DNA of 64,000 bases from Intestinibacillus massiliensis (GCA_029267335.1 JAJUJC010000001.1:124001-188000), one strand, 5' to 3'. Shown: positions 20,535 to 31,164, counted from the stretch's first letter. Numbers and translations: made by a program. The notes: generated from the sequence alone by a model not told the origin.

Positions 20535-21119
20535 TCACTCCGAACTTGTTGTGGTATCGTTCCAGCTGTCAAACGTGCAGGTCAAAACGAGTGCATCGTT
20601 CCAGTAACATTCCGCGCGCTGCGGCGCGCCGCCGTTCAGCCAGACTTGCCGTGTGATCGTTCCGTCATCATCCTCACGTACATACTTGAGCACATCGAGG
20701 GTCACACCGTCTGCTCGCTCGGTCCATGTCTCGGTTGGGCTGCCGTTCCGCAACTCCGCAAAAAGATAGGGGATCACATCCGCCGGAGTCAGACCGGCTT
20801 TGGAAGGACCGGGCGCGTCAAGCGCCGTCCCCTCATATTGCAGCGTGAGCGCGGGCGCTTCCTCGCCTGCAATCGTCGCCGTGATGCCTGCAAGCGCTTC
20901 GGGCGCAGTCAGCGTGAGCGTATCGTTACCTTTACTATTATACGCATAATCATACTGATACGCCAGTGTCGATTTTCCTAAATCCGAAAGAATTTCGACA
21001 TGAAAACTTGCTCCGGGCAAGGCGGCAAAATGCTTTTGTGCTTGTGCACCGCCTGCATTTTCGCCCTTACCTGCGCTGCATGCGCCTAGTACCAGCAAAG
21101 CGCCGCACAGCAGCGCCAC
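20535..21119 (-). CDS. Putative lipoprotein (lipobox LVLGAC)
   Basis: Signal peptide + lipobox; conserved position after nnrD. Confidence 0.65.
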   Translation of the reverse strand: MALLCGALLVLGACSAGKGENAGGAQAQKHFAALPGASFHVEILSDLGKSTLAYQYDYAYNSKGNDTLTLTAPEALAGITATIAGEEAPALTLQYEGTALDAPGPSKAGLTPADVIPYLFAELRNGSPTETWTERADGVTLDVLKYVREDDDGTITRQVWLNGGAPQRAECYWNDALVLTCTFDSWNDTTTSSE

Positions 21120-21140
21120 AAATCCGGTCTTTTTCAGGGA

Positions 21141-22013
21141 CTACCACTCCCTCGTGTTATAGCGTCGCAATACGATCGGCAGCGTGTGCAGCAGATCGGT
21201 CGGCGTCATGCCGTACTCTCCGAGCGTGTTTGCACAGCGATCACCCGCTGCACCGTGCAGATACATGCCCGCACATGCCGCATCCGCCGCACGCAATCCC
21301 TGTCCGCAAAGCGACAGCAGGATCCCCGCGAGCACATCGCCGCTGCCGCCCTTCGCCATACCGGGATTGCCGGTCGTGTTGCGAAAGCGCTTGCCGTCCG
21401 GTGTACATACGACCGAGCGATGTCCTTTGAGCAGCACGATGGCGCCGGTTTCGCTTGCAAACGCAGCGGCATCGTCCTCACCTGCGGTGGAGGAACCAAC
21501 GAGCCGACGAAATTCTCCCGCATGCGGGGTAAGAATCACGGGTGCCGTAGTATTACGCAGTACATCTATATGCCCGCTGAGTGCGTTTATGCCGTCGGCA
21601 TCCACGATCACCGGGCAGCGCACCTGCCGCAGCACCTCCTGCACCGCTTCGCGCACCCCATCCGACAGACCCAGTCCGCAGCCGATGAGCACGGCATCCA
21701 ACTTGCGGCAGTGCGTAAGCGCCTGTGCCGCGCCCTGTGCGGTCAGTCTGCCATGCACATCGCACGCGACGGGATAAACGACCGGCTCGTTGAGCTTGTC
21801 CGCCAAAATAGGATACACCGCTTCGGGTGTGCACAGCGTTACAACGCCGCTTCCGGTGCGTACCGCTGCCTGGGCCGCAAAATATGCCGCGCCCGTATAC
21901 CCGCGGCTACCGCAAAGCGCGAGCACGCGACCATAGTCGTCCTTATGGCTGTCCGGCTTGCGTGCAGGAATGACGCGGTCGACAAAATTCTGTTCGATCT
22001 CCTGATAGTTCAT
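21141..22013 (-). CDS. nnrD: ADP-dependent (S)-NAD(P)H-hydrate dehydratase (start MNYQEIEQN)
   Basis: LCGSRGYTGAAYFAAQAAVRTGSGVVTL; NPGMAKGGSGDVLAGI motif; upstream ORF extension overlaps acpS. Confidence 0.93.
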   Translation of the reverse strand: MNYQEIEQNFVDRVIPARKPDSHKDDYGRVLALCGSRGYTGAAYFAAQAAVRTGSGVVTLCTPEAVYPILADKLNEPVVYPVACDVHGRLTAQGAAQALTHCRKLDAVLIGCGLGLSDGVREAVQEVLRQVRCPVIVDADGINALSGHIDVLRNTTAPVILTPHAGEFRRLVGSSTAGEDDAAAFASETGAIVLLKGHRSVVCTPDGKRFRNTTGNPGMAKGGSGDVLAGILLSLCGQGLRAADAACAGMYLHGAAGDRCANTLGEYGMTPTDLLHTLPIVLRRYNTREW

Positions 22014-22372
22014 GTGTCTTGCCCCCATAAAATCGCGGTCGCGGTCGCATAGCTGCGGCAATGCGAAATGCTCAGTGACCACGACAAGTCCTCATGACCC
22101 CGCACCATGACACAGGGCGCGCCCGCTTCGGTATGTCGGATCTCGATGTCGCGCAGCGCGATCTGTGTTCCAAAACCCGTACCGAGCGCCTTGGATACCG
22201 CTTCCTTTGCACAGAACAGTCCTGCGGCGGTTTCTGCGGGCAGCGGCGCATGCGCAACATAAGCGCGCTCCCCCTCGGTGAATACGCGGCGCAAAAAGAT
22301 CTCACGGTGCAGCAATGCGCCGATCCGTTCGATTTCCAGAATGTCGGTGCCGATTCCGCGCATGCTATGCAC
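22010..22372 (-). CDS. acpS: Holo-[acyl-carrier-protein] synthase
   Basis: GIGTDILEIERI; FCAKEAVSKALGTGFG. Confidence 0.95.
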   Translation of the reverse strand: MHSMRGIGTDILEIERIGALLHREIFLRRVFTEGERAYVAHAPLPAETAAGLFCAKEAVSKALGTGFGTQIALRDIEIRHTEAGAPCVMVRGHEDLSWSLSISHCRSYATATAILWGQDT

Positions 22373-22380
22373 CTCCCTTC

Positions 22381-23583
22381 TCAGAGCAGATCATCATCGG
22401 TTAGGAAAAAGCTGTTATCCAGATCCGCGCAGCGGCGATCAAGCTCCGAAGTGGTGCCGAGCGCGCGGCGAACTGCGTCATATTCCTCCCGTGCACGCGG
22501 GTTGTCACGATCGGTGCGCACCGCGCGAATGAGGAGATTTTTCGGCGTGTCGAGCGGCGAAATATACTCAACGACCGAGACCTTATATCCCTCCGCCTCG
22601 AGCTTGAGCGCGCGCATGCTGTCCGTCAGCACATCGTTGAAGCGTGCGCGGAACACGCCGTATTTGGTAAGCGGCTCGAGCGACGGCAGCGTATACTGGT
22701 CGAGCAGCTCTTTGTGGCAGCACGGGACACACGCGATATATTTCGCGCACGCTTTGATTGCAGTGCCTAGCGCGAGATCGGTGGCAATATCGCACGCATG
22801 CAGCGAAATGACCGCGGTCACACGCTTCGGCGGCGTATAAGTGCGCAGATCGGCTTGCAAAAACTGCATGTTGTGATACCCCAGACGCTGCGCCATCTTG
22901 CGGCTCTCCTCGACGACATGCTCATTGATGTCGATGCCGATGATGCGGCAGCGACGACCGAGCACTTCGCACAGATAGTAGTTCATGACAAAGCTGAGAT
23001 ACGATTTACCGCATGCGCAGTCGAGCAGTACCAGTTCCTCACTGTCATCTTTTTCAAACATGGGCGCGACCAGTTCGACATAGTGATCGATCTGGTTGTA
23101 CTTGCGGATCATATCGTTTTTGAGCTTGCCGCTTTCGGTCAGGATGCCGATCTCACGCAGCAGCGCCGCCGCCTTATCTACGCGGATGAGATACTGTCTG
23201 CCGCTGTCAAGCAGCGGATTCGCAGCGGCAGCGGTTTGCTCTGCCGCAATCGGTGTTTCCGCCTGCTTCATCTGTACGCCGCGCGGCGTGCACGAGATCA
23301 CGGTCTCCTTGCCGCGTTCCGCATAGCGCAGCGTCGCTTCTTCGTATGCGCCCGCGTGCTCCGCGAAAAAATCCACGACCTGCTGCGCGTTCATCACGCG
23401 GTCTGCGCCCTGAAAGCGCAGCAGCCAACTTTCATCGTCGCTGTGCATCACGGTCGCCTGAAAACGCTTGCTGCCTGCACGAAATTTCATATCCAGTGCG
23501 ACAAAATAGTCGCGATTCTGCGTCATGCGCGCACGAATCCCCGTGAGCAGCAGAGAAAGTTTATTTTGTTCACCTTTTTGCAT
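22381..23583 (-). CDS. Class I SAM-dependent methyltransferase-like protein (400 aa)
   Basis: LVLLDCACGKSYLSFVMNYYLCEVLGRRCRIIGIDIN; SLHACDIATDLAL. Confidence 0.85.
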   Translation of the reverse strand: MQKGEQNKLSLLLTGIRARMTQNRDYFVALDMKFRAGSKRFQATVMHSDDESWLLRFQGADRVMNAQQVVDFFAEHAGAYEEATLRYAERGKETVISCTPRGVQMKQAETPIAAEQTAAAANPLLDSGRQYLIRVDKAAALLREIGILTESGKLKNDMIRKYNQIDHYVELVAPMFEKDDSEELVLLDCACGKSYLSFVMNYYLCEVLGRRCRIIGIDINEHVVEESRKMAQRLGYHNMQFLQADLRTYTPPKRVTAVISLHACDIATDLALGTAIKACAKYIACVPCCHKELLDQYTLPSLEPLTKYGVFRARFNDVLTDSMRALKLEAEGYKVSVVEYISPLDTPKNLLIRAVRTDRDNPRAREEYDAVRRALGTTSELDRRCADLDNSFFLTDDDLL

Positions 23584-23665
23584 GTGTGGTTTCCCCTTTT
23601 GTCAAATCTCTATTTAGTATACCAATTTCACGCACAAATGAACAGTATAATCTGATACGCGACAG

Positions 23666-23698
23666 AAAAAACGCGCGAACCATCGTTCACGCGCAAAA
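23666..23698 (-). terminator. Rho-independent terminator
   Basis: GCGCGTGAACgatgGTTCGCGCGTTTTTT. Confidence 0.75.
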
Positions 23699-23702
23699 GC
23701 AG

Positions 23703-23951
23703 TTACTGCTCCTTTGTGTACATCGTTTTGACCTGTACGCCGGCAATGCGGCCTAGTTTTCCAGATAATGCGCTGATGGCATCATTCGGCGCGTCGATGA
23801 TAATGCTGATGATGGACAGTCCGCGCTCACGATACGGTACGCCCAGCCGACCCACGATATAGGATCCGTATTCGTGTAGCAATTCATTGACCTGTTGGCT
23901 TTGCTCCAGATTTTCCACAATAATACCGATCAGTGCGATACGCTTTTCCAT
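23703..23951 (-). CDS. TM1266-type iron-only hydrogenase system regulator (ACT-like)
   Basis: MEKRIALIGIIVENLEQSQQVNELLHEYGSYIVGRLGVPYRERGLSIISIIIDAPND. Confidence 0.85.
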   Translation of the reverse strand: MEKRIALIGIIVENLEQSQQVNELLHEYGSYIVGRLGVPYRERGLSIISIIIDAPNDAISALSGKLGRIAGVQVKTMYTKEQ

Positions 23952-23975
23952 ACTTGCAACCCCTTTTTTATTTGA

Positions 23976-24021
23976 GAAAAAACACGCCTTGCACCATCAA
24001 CGGATGCAAGGCGCGTTTTTT
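23976..24021. terminator. Bidirectional terminator
   Basis: GCCTTGCACCatcaacGGATGCAAGGC flanked by A- and T-runs. Confidence 0.7.
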
Positions 24022-24053
24022 ATGATGCAGTGTCAATCAGAATCAGGAAGGGA

Positions 24054-24593
24054 TCAATAGTTGTCTGCCTTAATCTCAAAGTATGCCTGCGGATGCGAGC
24101 ATACCGGGCACAGATCCGGTGCTTCCTTACCAACGTAGATATGGCCACAGTTAGAGCACTTCCAGATCTTATCGCCGTCGCGGGAGAATACCAGACCGCC
24201 CTCTACATTTGCGAGCAGGGTGCGATAGCGCTCCTCGTGCTCCTTTTCGATCTTCGCGACCTCAGAGAACAGGAAGGCAATGTGATCGAAGCCCTCTTCC
24301 GCGGCTTCCTTGGCGAAAGTAGCGTACATGTCGGTCCACTCGTAGTTCTCGCCGGCAGCAGCGTCAGCAAGGTTTGCAGCGGTGTCACCGATGCCGTCGT
24401 GCAGCAGCTTAAACCAGATCTTTGCATGCTCCTTCTCGTTGTCCGCGGTCTCCTCGAACAGCTTTGCGATCTGGACATAGCCGTCCTTCTTCGCCTTGCT
24501 TGCATAATAGGTATACTTGTTGCGCGCCTGGGATTCACCGGCGAACGCAGTCATCAGGTTAGCCTCTGTCTTTGTGCCCTTTAAGTTTGCCAT
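24054..24593 (-). CDS. rbr: Rubrerythrin
   Basis: Ferritin-like ExxH motifs plus rubredoxin-like [20 protein letters not shown]. Confidence 0.96.
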   Translation of the reverse strand: MANLKGTKTEANLMTAFAGESQARNKYTYYASKAKKDGYVQIAKLFEETADNEKEHAKIWFKLLHDGIGDTAANLADAAAGENYEWTDMYATFAKEAAEEGFDHIAFLFSEVAKIEKEHEERYRTLLANVEGGLVFSRDGDKIWKCSNCGHIYVGKEAPDLCPVCSHPQAYFEIKADNY

Positions 24594-24705
24594 AATAATT
24601 GTCTCCTCTCATTTTGAAATAAAAAATCAGTAATAATTCCTGAAATCATCATACAACAGGAATGCCCTATTGTCAAGTATTATTTCCCAATGTTGATCAA
24701 TTTAT

Positions 24706-26451
24706 TTATGTTTCCAACAGACAACCGCAGTACGGCGGTAAAATCACGCTTTTACCGTCCGAAGACAGGCACAATGCGGTATTTCCGCCATAAACGGCAT
24801 CGTCGCTTGAAAGCACGCTGCGCCACGTCCCGGTTGGCAACACTACATATTGGGTATATGCGCTGAAATTCAGTGCGATCAGCAGACATTGCTTCCGCAG
24901 GTCGCTGCGTTCATACACGAAAACGCCGTGATCCGCCCGTTTCCAGCAAAAACCCGCCGGATGCACATCGGTCGCAAAAAGTGCGGAACGTGTCGTATAG
25001 AGCGCGCTCAGCGCGGCAAAATAACGCTGAAAAGCCGCATGCTCGTTTTGCTTCAGCAATGTCCAGTCCAGTTCGGCGGCTTCGTTCCATTCGTGATCGA
25101 CGGCAAACTCATTTCCCATAAAATTCAATTTTTTACCCGGGTGGGTGAAAAAATAGAGAAAAAGAGTGCGCAGCTGCGCGAATTGTTCTGCGCAGGAGCC
25201 GGGCATCTTTTCGAGCAGCGTGCGCTTGCAGTGCACAACTTCGTCATGCGAGAACGGCAGGATGTACTTTTCCTGATAAAAATACTCGGTAGATGCGGAG
25301 ATGCGGTCGCTTTCGCGATGACCGCTGCTGAGATACCGAAAAGTGTCGTTCATAAATCCAAGATCCCATTTATAATCAAATCCCAACCCGCCATACGGTA
25401 CAGGCGCAGTCACCTTAGGATAGATCGAAGAATCTTCCGCGATGAGCATGACGTCCGGCCATGCCTGTGACAGCGTGAAATTTGCATTTTTGAGGAACCA
25501 CACGCCTGCATCGTTCACGCCGCGCGACGGATCTCCTCCGCGATAGATCAGACCGGATACGGCATCGAAGCGGATACCGTCCATGTGATACCGCCGAATC
25601 CAAAAATCGAGTGCAGATTTCATGAAGCTTAAAACGTGCGGCTTCGTATAGTCGAACAGCAGCGTGCCCCATTCCGTGTAGCGCGCACTTTCGTCAGCGC
25701 TCTCGTAAAGATAGCTGCCGTCAAAAGTTTGCAGCGCGTGCATATTGGTCACAAAATGCAGCGGAACAAAATCAAGAATGACGCCGATACCCGCCTGATG
25801 GCAGTGATCCACAAATCCCATCAGTTCATCCGGTGTGCCGTAGCGGCTGGTAGCGGCAAAATAACCGCTTGTCTGATATCCCCACGAGCCGTCAAACGGA
25901 TGCTCGGTCAGCGGCATGCATTCGATGTGGGTATACCCCATTTCACGGATATAGGGGATCAGTTCCTCCGCAAGCTCTGCATAGCGGTAAAACGATCCGT
26001 CCGCATGCCGCTTCCAAGAGCCGACATGCAGTTCATAAATGCTCATCGGGCGGTCAAAATGCTTGGTGCGCCGGTGAAGATACGTTTCATCCTGCCACGC
26101 ATACCGCGTGATATCCCACACGACGGATGCCGTATCCGGTCGTTCCTCTGCGTAAAAGGCAAAAGGATCGGCACGGTCAATGATGCCGTCCGCCGTATGG
26201 ATACGGTATTTATAGAGCATGCCCTGTGTAAGCGCACGCGCGAAAATGCTCCAGACACCGTTATCGCCCCGCTCCATACGCCAGCTCGTCCAGTCGTTAA
26301 AATCGCCGATCAGCTCCACGCAATGCGCATACGGCGCATAGACGGTGAAGCGCACGCCGGACTCTCCATACTCGTGCGCAAAATGTGCGCCAAATACGGT
26401 ATAACCGTCATATGATGCACCTTGTAAATAGGTGTCGAGGCGATCTCTCAT
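24706..26451 (-). CDS. glgB: 1,4-alpha-glucan branching enzyme (start MRDRLDTYL)
   Basis: GH13: DGIRFDAVSGLIY, MLIAEDSS, LPFSHDEVVH. Confidence 0.95.
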   Translation of the reverse strand: MRDRLDTYLQGASYDGYTVFGAHFAHEYGESGVRFTVYAPYAHCVELIGDFNDWTSWRMERGDNGVWSIFARALTQGMLYKYRIHTADGIIDRADPFAFYAEERPDTASVVWDITRYAWQDETYLHRRTKHFDRPMSIYELHVGSWKRHADGSFYRYAELAEELIPYIREMGYTHIECMPLTEHPFDGSWGYQTSGYFAATSRYGTPDELMGFVDHCHQAGIGVILDFVPLHFVTNMHALQTFDGSYLYESADESARYTEWGTLLFDYTKPHVLSFMKSALDFWIRRYHMDGIRFDAVSGLIYRGGDPSRGVNDAGVWFLKNANFTLSQAWPDVMLIAEDSSIYPKVTAPVPYGGLGFDYKWDLGFMNDTFRYLSSGHRESDRISASTEYFYQEKYILPFSHDEVVHCKRTLLEKMPGSCAEQFAQLRTLFLYFFTHPGKKLNFMGNEFAVDHEWNEAAELDWTLLKQNEHAAFQRYFAALSALYTTRSALFATDVHPAGFCWKRADHGVFVYERSDLRKQCLLIALNFSAYTQYVVLPTGTWRSVLSSDDAVYGGNTALCLSSDGKSVILPPYCGCLLET

Positions 26452-26583
26452 AGACTCGTCCCCTCTCAAAAATAGTATAACACAAATCGGTTGCGCGACA
26501 CACATTTTTTGTTTGCGGCATGGTGCATAGTTTGTGCAGACAGCGGCATACTAAGTCTGCAATCACAAAGGAGGTTATGAACC

Positions 26584-26745
26584 ATGGATAAGGTAAACAA
26601 AAGCATTCGCTGCACTGTTTCGCAGTGCACCAATCACTGCACGGCCGACGACTACTGTTCGCTCGACTGCATCACGGTAGGTACGCACGAGAACAATCCG
26701 TCGATGGATCAGTGCACCGACTGCAAGTCCTTCCGCTGCAAGTAA
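26584..26745 (+). CDS. DUF1540-type cysteine-rich small protein (53 aa)
   Basis: MDKVNKSIRCTVSQCTNHCTADDYCSLDCITVGTHENNPSMDQCTDCKSFRCK*; AAAGGAGG RBS; below ORF-track cutoff. Confidence 0.85.
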   Translation: MDKVNKSIRCTVSQCTNHCTADDYCSLDCITVGTHENNPSMDQCTDCKSFRCK

Positions 26746-26760
26746 GCTCTCGCAAAACCG

Positions 26761-26802
26761 AAAAAGAGGAGAACCGAAGAAAGCTTCGGTTCTCCTCTTT
26801 TA
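26761..26802 (+). terminator. Rho-independent terminator
   Basis: AGAGGAGAACCGAAGaaagCTTCGGTTCTCCTCTTTT. Confidence 0.8.
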
Positions 26803-26822
26803 CATGCAGGGAACCGGTGCAA

Positions 26823-27122
26823 TTATTCTTCCGTGCGGAAGAAAATACGCCAAATCAGGTAAACGTAGGATGCAATGAAGCCGGCAAAAATAAAGTGCTT
26901 GAATTTGCCGAAAAAGCGGGAAAAATGTGCGCCCAACCACAAGCCGAAGCTGAGCAGACAGAGCTTGAACACCGCAAAATCAAACAGGCTGAAACCGCGT
27001 GCCTGCTCGATAGAATACGCAAGGACTTCCTGCGCACGATCTTTGACGTCGCAAGCACAATTTACGACATCGTCGCGGTCGATACTGCGGACATAATCCA
27101 GATACTTTTTACAATTTTTCAT
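26823..27122 (-). CDS. Small hypothetical membrane-associated protein (99 aa; start MKNCKKYLD)
   Basis: Hydrophobic C-terminal half; ORF-track start extends into upstream exonuclease gene. Confidence 0.65.
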   Translation of the reverse strand: MKNCKKYLDYVRSIDRDDVVNCACDVKDRAQEVLAYSIEQARGFSLFDFAVFKLCLLSFGLWLGAHFSRFFGKFKHFIFAGFIASYVYLIWRIFFRTEE

Positions 27123-27819
27123 GGGGCACACTCCTTTGTATGATTTCTTCATAATATGCGGCTGCGGTAGCCGGTCGGCGGCGACGTACCGTGCGGACGG
27201 ACGATCGCGATTTTTGGCGAGCGATCTCCTGGGCGGTGCTGCAGGAAACGTTGCCCTGCGGTGAAATGGAACCCAGCCGCATGCCGATCTTGTCTGCGAG
27301 TTCATCCGCGTCCGTACACGCGAGCGTGCGCAGCGCTGCCTGTAAAATCATACCGCAGGCAAGCGCATCCGAGCCGGCTTCGTGGTGATTGAGCGCAATG
27401 CCGAGCGCTGCGGATACCGTATCGAGCTTGTGGTTTTCCATGTTCGGCCATACCTTTTGCGAAACCTTGACCGTGCAGATATAGCGGCAGTTTGGCAGCG
27501 GCAGACCGTAATGTGTCAGTGTTTTGCAAAGCACAGCGGTGTCAAACATCGCGTTATGGCAAACCAGTACACTGCCCTCGACATCGTGACACAGCACCGG
27601 CCACAGCTCATCAAAAGTCGGCGCATCGGTCACCATAGAGCGGCGGATGCCATGCACCTTGGTGTTGTACCAATGAAAGGTGTCGTGCTCCTTGGGAGGA
27701 CGGATCAGGTACGCGCCCGATCGCAGCAGTACATCATCCTCAAAGACGGATACGCCGATCGCACAGGCGCTGACGGGAGATGCGTTGGCGGTTTCGAAAT
27801 CCATTGCGACGTACTTCAT
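27109..27819 (-). CDS. 3'-5' exonuclease, DNA polymerase III epsilon-like (DEDDh)
   Basis: YVAMDFETANASP, HNAMFDTAVL, HHEAGSDALACG. Confidence 0.9.
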   Translation of the reverse strand: MKYVAMDFETANASPVSACAIGVSVFEDDVLLRSGAYLIRPPKEHDTFHWYNTKVHGIRRSMVTDAPTFDELWPVLCHDVEGSVLVCHNAMFDTAVLCKTLTHYGLPLPNCRYICTVKVSQKVWPNMENHKLDTVSAALGIALNHHEAGSDALACGMILQAALRTLACTDADELADKIGMRLGSISPQGNVSCSTAQEIARQKSRSSVRTVRRRRPATAAAYYEEIIQRSVPHEKL

Positions 27820-28511
27820 CGTACCTCCTCCGTTCCCTGCGTACGCTCTTTCAGCGTACAGAAAAAGCGATACAGCGGCGCGAGTGCGCGCAGATCGGAC
27901 AGCATACCGTCCACGAAGCCATCGTGCCACAGGGGCGTATGATCCGTGAACTCACAGCTGACACCAAGGTTTTTGCGGCTGAGCCACGGCTGATAAGCCG
28001 TGGGTGCAGACGGGAATTTGGGCCGCTTGTACTGTTCCCCATAGAGCGAAAATTGCGGGTGGGTCTCGACTGCGTGAAACGCATCCAGAAAGAGTTTATC
28101 CTCCGCGAGCATCATTTCGCGTGCCAGACACATTTCCGCAGGAGGCGCGTGGTAGTAGCCGCAGCCATACCCCCAAAATTCGGGGGAAATTTCAAAATAA
28201 AAGCACGGCCGCTCGGCAAATAGTCCTTTCTTACGCCCGAATGTGATCCATGCATGGTCACGGTAGAGCGATTTGTCATGGGTGTACCGCGTGTCGCGCC
28301 GCACACGGGAAACCATACGTTTCGGCTCGATGACGAGCAGTGGATCGATCTCACACATGGTGGACGCCATGCGCTCAATCAAGGCGTAAAACGGCTCTTG
28401 CACCAACTCCCGGATACGGGGCTTGCAGGTCTCATAAAAGTCTTTACTGTTCATCAAACGATTTTCAATCAAAAGATCCAGTCCCTCGGGACGGAAGCCT
28501 GAAAATTCCAT
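27816..28511 (-). CDS. DUF2461 domain protein
   Basis: MEFSGFRPEGLDLLIENRLMNSKDFYE; KSLYRDHAWITFGRKK; FYFEISPEFWGYGCGYY. Confidence 0.88.
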   Translation of the reverse strand: MEFSGFRPEGLDLLIENRLMNSKDFYETCKPRIRELVQEPFYALIERMASTMCEIDPLLVIEPKRMVSRVRRDTRYTHDKSLYRDHAWITFGRKKGLFAERPCFYFEISPEFWGYGCGYYHAPPAEMCLAREMMLAEDKLFLDAFHAVETHPQFSLYGEQYKRPKFPSAPTAYQPWLSRKNLGVSCEFTDHTPLWHDGFVDGMLSDLRALAPLYRFFCTLKERTQGTEEVR

Positions 28512-28654
28512 CGGGGTGCTCCTAACATCTAAAGCTATTTCTATTTTATCCCGATTTGCCCACAAACGCAATAGAATTTCTCGCGGAAAAGCTATGCACA
28601 GGTCGACTGGTGGTGTATAATGGTGCTATCCGTTAACCGTTTGGAGGGAACATC

Positions 28655-29146
28655 ATGAATCACGACGATAAAATTTTAGCATTGCTCGATCAGGACGCAC
28701 GTCTGACCCCCGCACAGCTTGCCAATATGCTGGAGCTGCCGGAGAACGAGGTGCGCGACCGCATCTATGCACTCGAAAAAAACAATACGATCATCGGCTA
28801 TAAAACACTCATCGACTGGGAAAAGACCGATAAGGAGTTTGTGACCGCGCTCATCGAAGTGAAGATCACGCCGCAAAAAGGCATGGGGTTTGACGAGATC
28901 GCACGGCAGATCTATCGTCAGCCGCAGGTCGAAAGCGTCTATTTGATGTCCGGCGGTTTTGATCTGACGGTCATTATTTCCGGCAAATCCATGAAGGACG
29001 TCGCGCGCTTTGTCTCCGAGCAGCTTGCGCCGATGGAAAACGTTCTGTCTACCGGCACGCACTTTGTCCTGAAGAAGTACAAGGAGCAGGGTGTGGAATT
29101 CGACCCATCTACGCGGGACGAAAGAGAGGTATCCATGGCATGGTAG
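28655..29146 (+). CDS. Lrp/AsnC-family transcriptional regulator
   Basis: HTH + RAM domain: ILALLDQDARLTPAQLANMLELPENEVRDRIYALEKNNTIIGYKTLID. Confidence 0.93.
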   Translation: MNHDDKILALLDQDARLTPAQLANMLELPENEVRDRIYALEKNNTIIGYKTLIDWEKTDKEFVTALIEVKITPQKGMGFDEIARQIYRQPQVESVYLMSGGFDLTVIISGKSMKDVARFVSEQLAPMENVLSTGTHFVLKKYKEQGVEFDPSTRDEREVSMAW

Positions 29147-30318
29147 ACTACGACCAGCTGCTGTCCGAGCGGGTCAAGGTCGTAAAACCCTCGGGCATCC
29201 GAAAATTTTTCGACATCGTAGCGACGATGGACGACGCGATTTCTCTCGGCGTCGGTGAACCCGACTTTGAGACCCCGTGGCAGGTGCGGCGTGCCGGTAT
29301 CGCTTCTCTCGAAAAGGGACGCACCTTTTATACCTCTAACTGGGGCCTTGCGGAGCTTCGTCAGGAGATCACGAATCTTTATCGCCGGAAGTTTCACCTT
29401 GACTACGACTCCGCAAATGAAGTGCTCGTCACGGTTGGCGGTTCGGAAGCGATCGACAATGCGCTGCGTTCCTTCATCTCGTTTGGGGATGAGGTGCTCG
29501 TCGTCGAGCCGTCTTTCGTGTGCTACACCCCGCTGACGATCATGGCGGGCGGTACGCCCGTATCGCTGCCAACTGTTGCGGAGGATCGCTTCAAGCTGAC
29601 CGCAGAGCGTTTGCGCGCCGCAATCACGCCGAGAACGAAAATGCTCGTGCTCCCCTTCCCGAACAATCCGACCGGCGCGATCATGACGCACGACGATCTG
29701 GAAGCGATCGCCCAGGTGCTTCGCGACACGAATATTCTGGTGCTTTCCGATGAGATCTACTGCGACCTCACCTATCGCGGCGAGCATGTCTGCTTTGCGG
29801 AACTGCCTGGCATGCGGGAGCGCACGATCGTAGTCGGCGGCTTTTCCAAATCCTACGCGATGACCGGTTGGCGTCTTGGTTGGGCGGTCGGACCGAAAGA
29901 GCTCATTGCACCGATCTGCAAAATCCATCAGTTTGGCATCATGTCTGCGCCGACGACTGCGCAGTTTGCAGGTATCGAAGCGCTGCGCACCGGCGACGAT
30001 GATATTTTGCACATGCGCGGACAATATGACATTCGCCGCCGCTTTCTGCTCGGCGAGCTGCGCAGTATGGGCCTGGAATGTTTTGAGCCGGAGGGCGCAT
30101 TCTACATGTTCCCCTCAATCCGGAGCACCGGATTAAGTTCGGAAGAGTTCTGCGAGCGCCTGCTCATGGAGCAAAAGGTCGCGGTCGTTCCGGGTACTGC
30201 GTTCGGAGAAAGCGGCGAGGGACATATCCGTATTTCGTATTCTTATTCCATGAATCATCTGCGCGAAGCGACCGCGCGTATGAAGGCCTTTTTGGAAGGG
30301 CTTTCTGCTCACAGCTAA
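29140..30318 (+). CDS. Class I/II PLP-dependent aminotransferase
   Basis: LPFPNNPTGAI; GGFSKSYAMTGWRLGW; overlaps upstream Lrp gene. Confidence 0.95.
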   Translation: MVDYDQLLSERVKVVKPSGIRKFFDIVATMDDAISLGVGEPDFETPWQVRRAGIASLEKGRTFYTSNWGLAELRQEITNLYRRKFHLDYDSANEVLVTVGGSEAIDNALRSFISFGDEVLVVEPSFVCYTPLTIMAGGTPVSLPTVAEDRFKLTAERLRAAITPRTKMLVLPFPNNPTGAIMTHDDLEAIAQVLRDTNILVLSDEIYCDLTYRGEHVCFAELPGMRERTIVVGGFSKSYAMTGWRLGWAVGPKELIAPICKIHQFGIMSAPTTAQFAGIEALRTGDDDILHMRGQYDIRRRFLLGELRSMGLECFEPEGAFYMFPSIRSTGLSSEEFCERLLMEQKVAVVPGTAFGESGEGHIRISYSYSMNHLREATARMKAFLEGLSAHS

Positions 30319-30319
30319 T

Positions 30320-30362
30320 AAAACCCGCCCTCGCCGATTTCGGTGAGGGCGGGTTTGTGTTT
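30320..30362. terminator. Bidirectional terminator
   Basis: AAACCCGCCCTCGCCgatttcGGTGAGGGCGGGTTT. Confidence 0.8.
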
Positions 30363-30387
30363 TGTCTGCAATGCGGCGCGGAAAGGG

Positions 30388-31164
30388 TTACTCGCCGCGT
30401 AATGCTGCTTTCATAGAACGCACATATGCGCCGATGAACGCGGGCGCATCGGCACCATGTTCCTCAAGCAGCTTGATGATGGCGGAACCGACGATCGCAC
30501 CGTCGGAGAGGGCTGCCATTTGTTTTGCCTGTTCTGGCGTGGAAATGCCAAACCCAATCGCACAGGGGATCTTCGTATTTTGCCGGACGACGGAAACGAT
30601 CGACGCAAGGTCGGTCTTGATCTCGCTGCGTGTGCCCGTCACGCCGAGGCTTGAAACGAGGTACAAAAACCCCTCTGCTTCTTTGGCGATCATAGCAATA
30701 CGGTTTTCCGATGTGGGCGCAATGAGCGAGATGAGATCGACCCCATACTGCCGACAAAGCGGCAGAAATTCATTTTTTTCTTCAAAGGGCAGGTCGGGTA
30801 GAATCAGACCATCCATACCGATTTCCCGACAGGTGGAGAGAAATTGTTCCGCGCCGTAGGAAAAAATGACGTTGGCGTAGGTCATAAACACCATAGGCGT
30901 TTCCAGATCGCGCCGCAGCTCCCGCACAAGCTCGAAAATACGGTCTGTGGTCGCGCCGCCGCGCAGTGCGCGTAGGTTTGCTGCTTGGATAACAGGCCCC
31001 TCTGCCGTCGGATCGGAAAATGGGATTCCAAGCTCAATGAGATCGGCGCCGTTTTTCGCCGCGGCGCGCACCGCGGCTGCGGTGGTAGTCAGATCCGGAT
31101 CGCCGCAAGTGATGAATGCAATGAAAGCCTTGCCGTTTTCAAACGCAGATTTGATTTTACTCAT
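30388..31164 (-). CDS. trpA: Tryptophan synthase alpha chain
   Basis: [22 protein letters not shown]. Confidence 0.96.
   Translation of the reverse strand: MSKIKSAFENGKAFIAFITCGDPDLTTTAAAVRAAAKNGADLIELGIPFSDPTAEGPVIQAANLRALRGGATTDRIFELVRELRRDLETPMVFMTYANVIFSYGAEQFLSTCREIGMDGLILPDLPFEEKNEFLPLCRQYGVDLISLIAPTSENRIAMIAKEAEGFLYLVSSLGVTGTRSEIKTDLASIVSVVRQNTKIPCAIGFGISTPEQAKQMAALSDGAIVGSAIIKLLEEHGADAPAFIGAYVRSMKAALRGE

Noticed and set aside
22014-22082. N-terminal extension of nnrD ORF
   Set aside because: Overlaps the end of acpS; start MNYQEIEQN at 22013 fits coupling.
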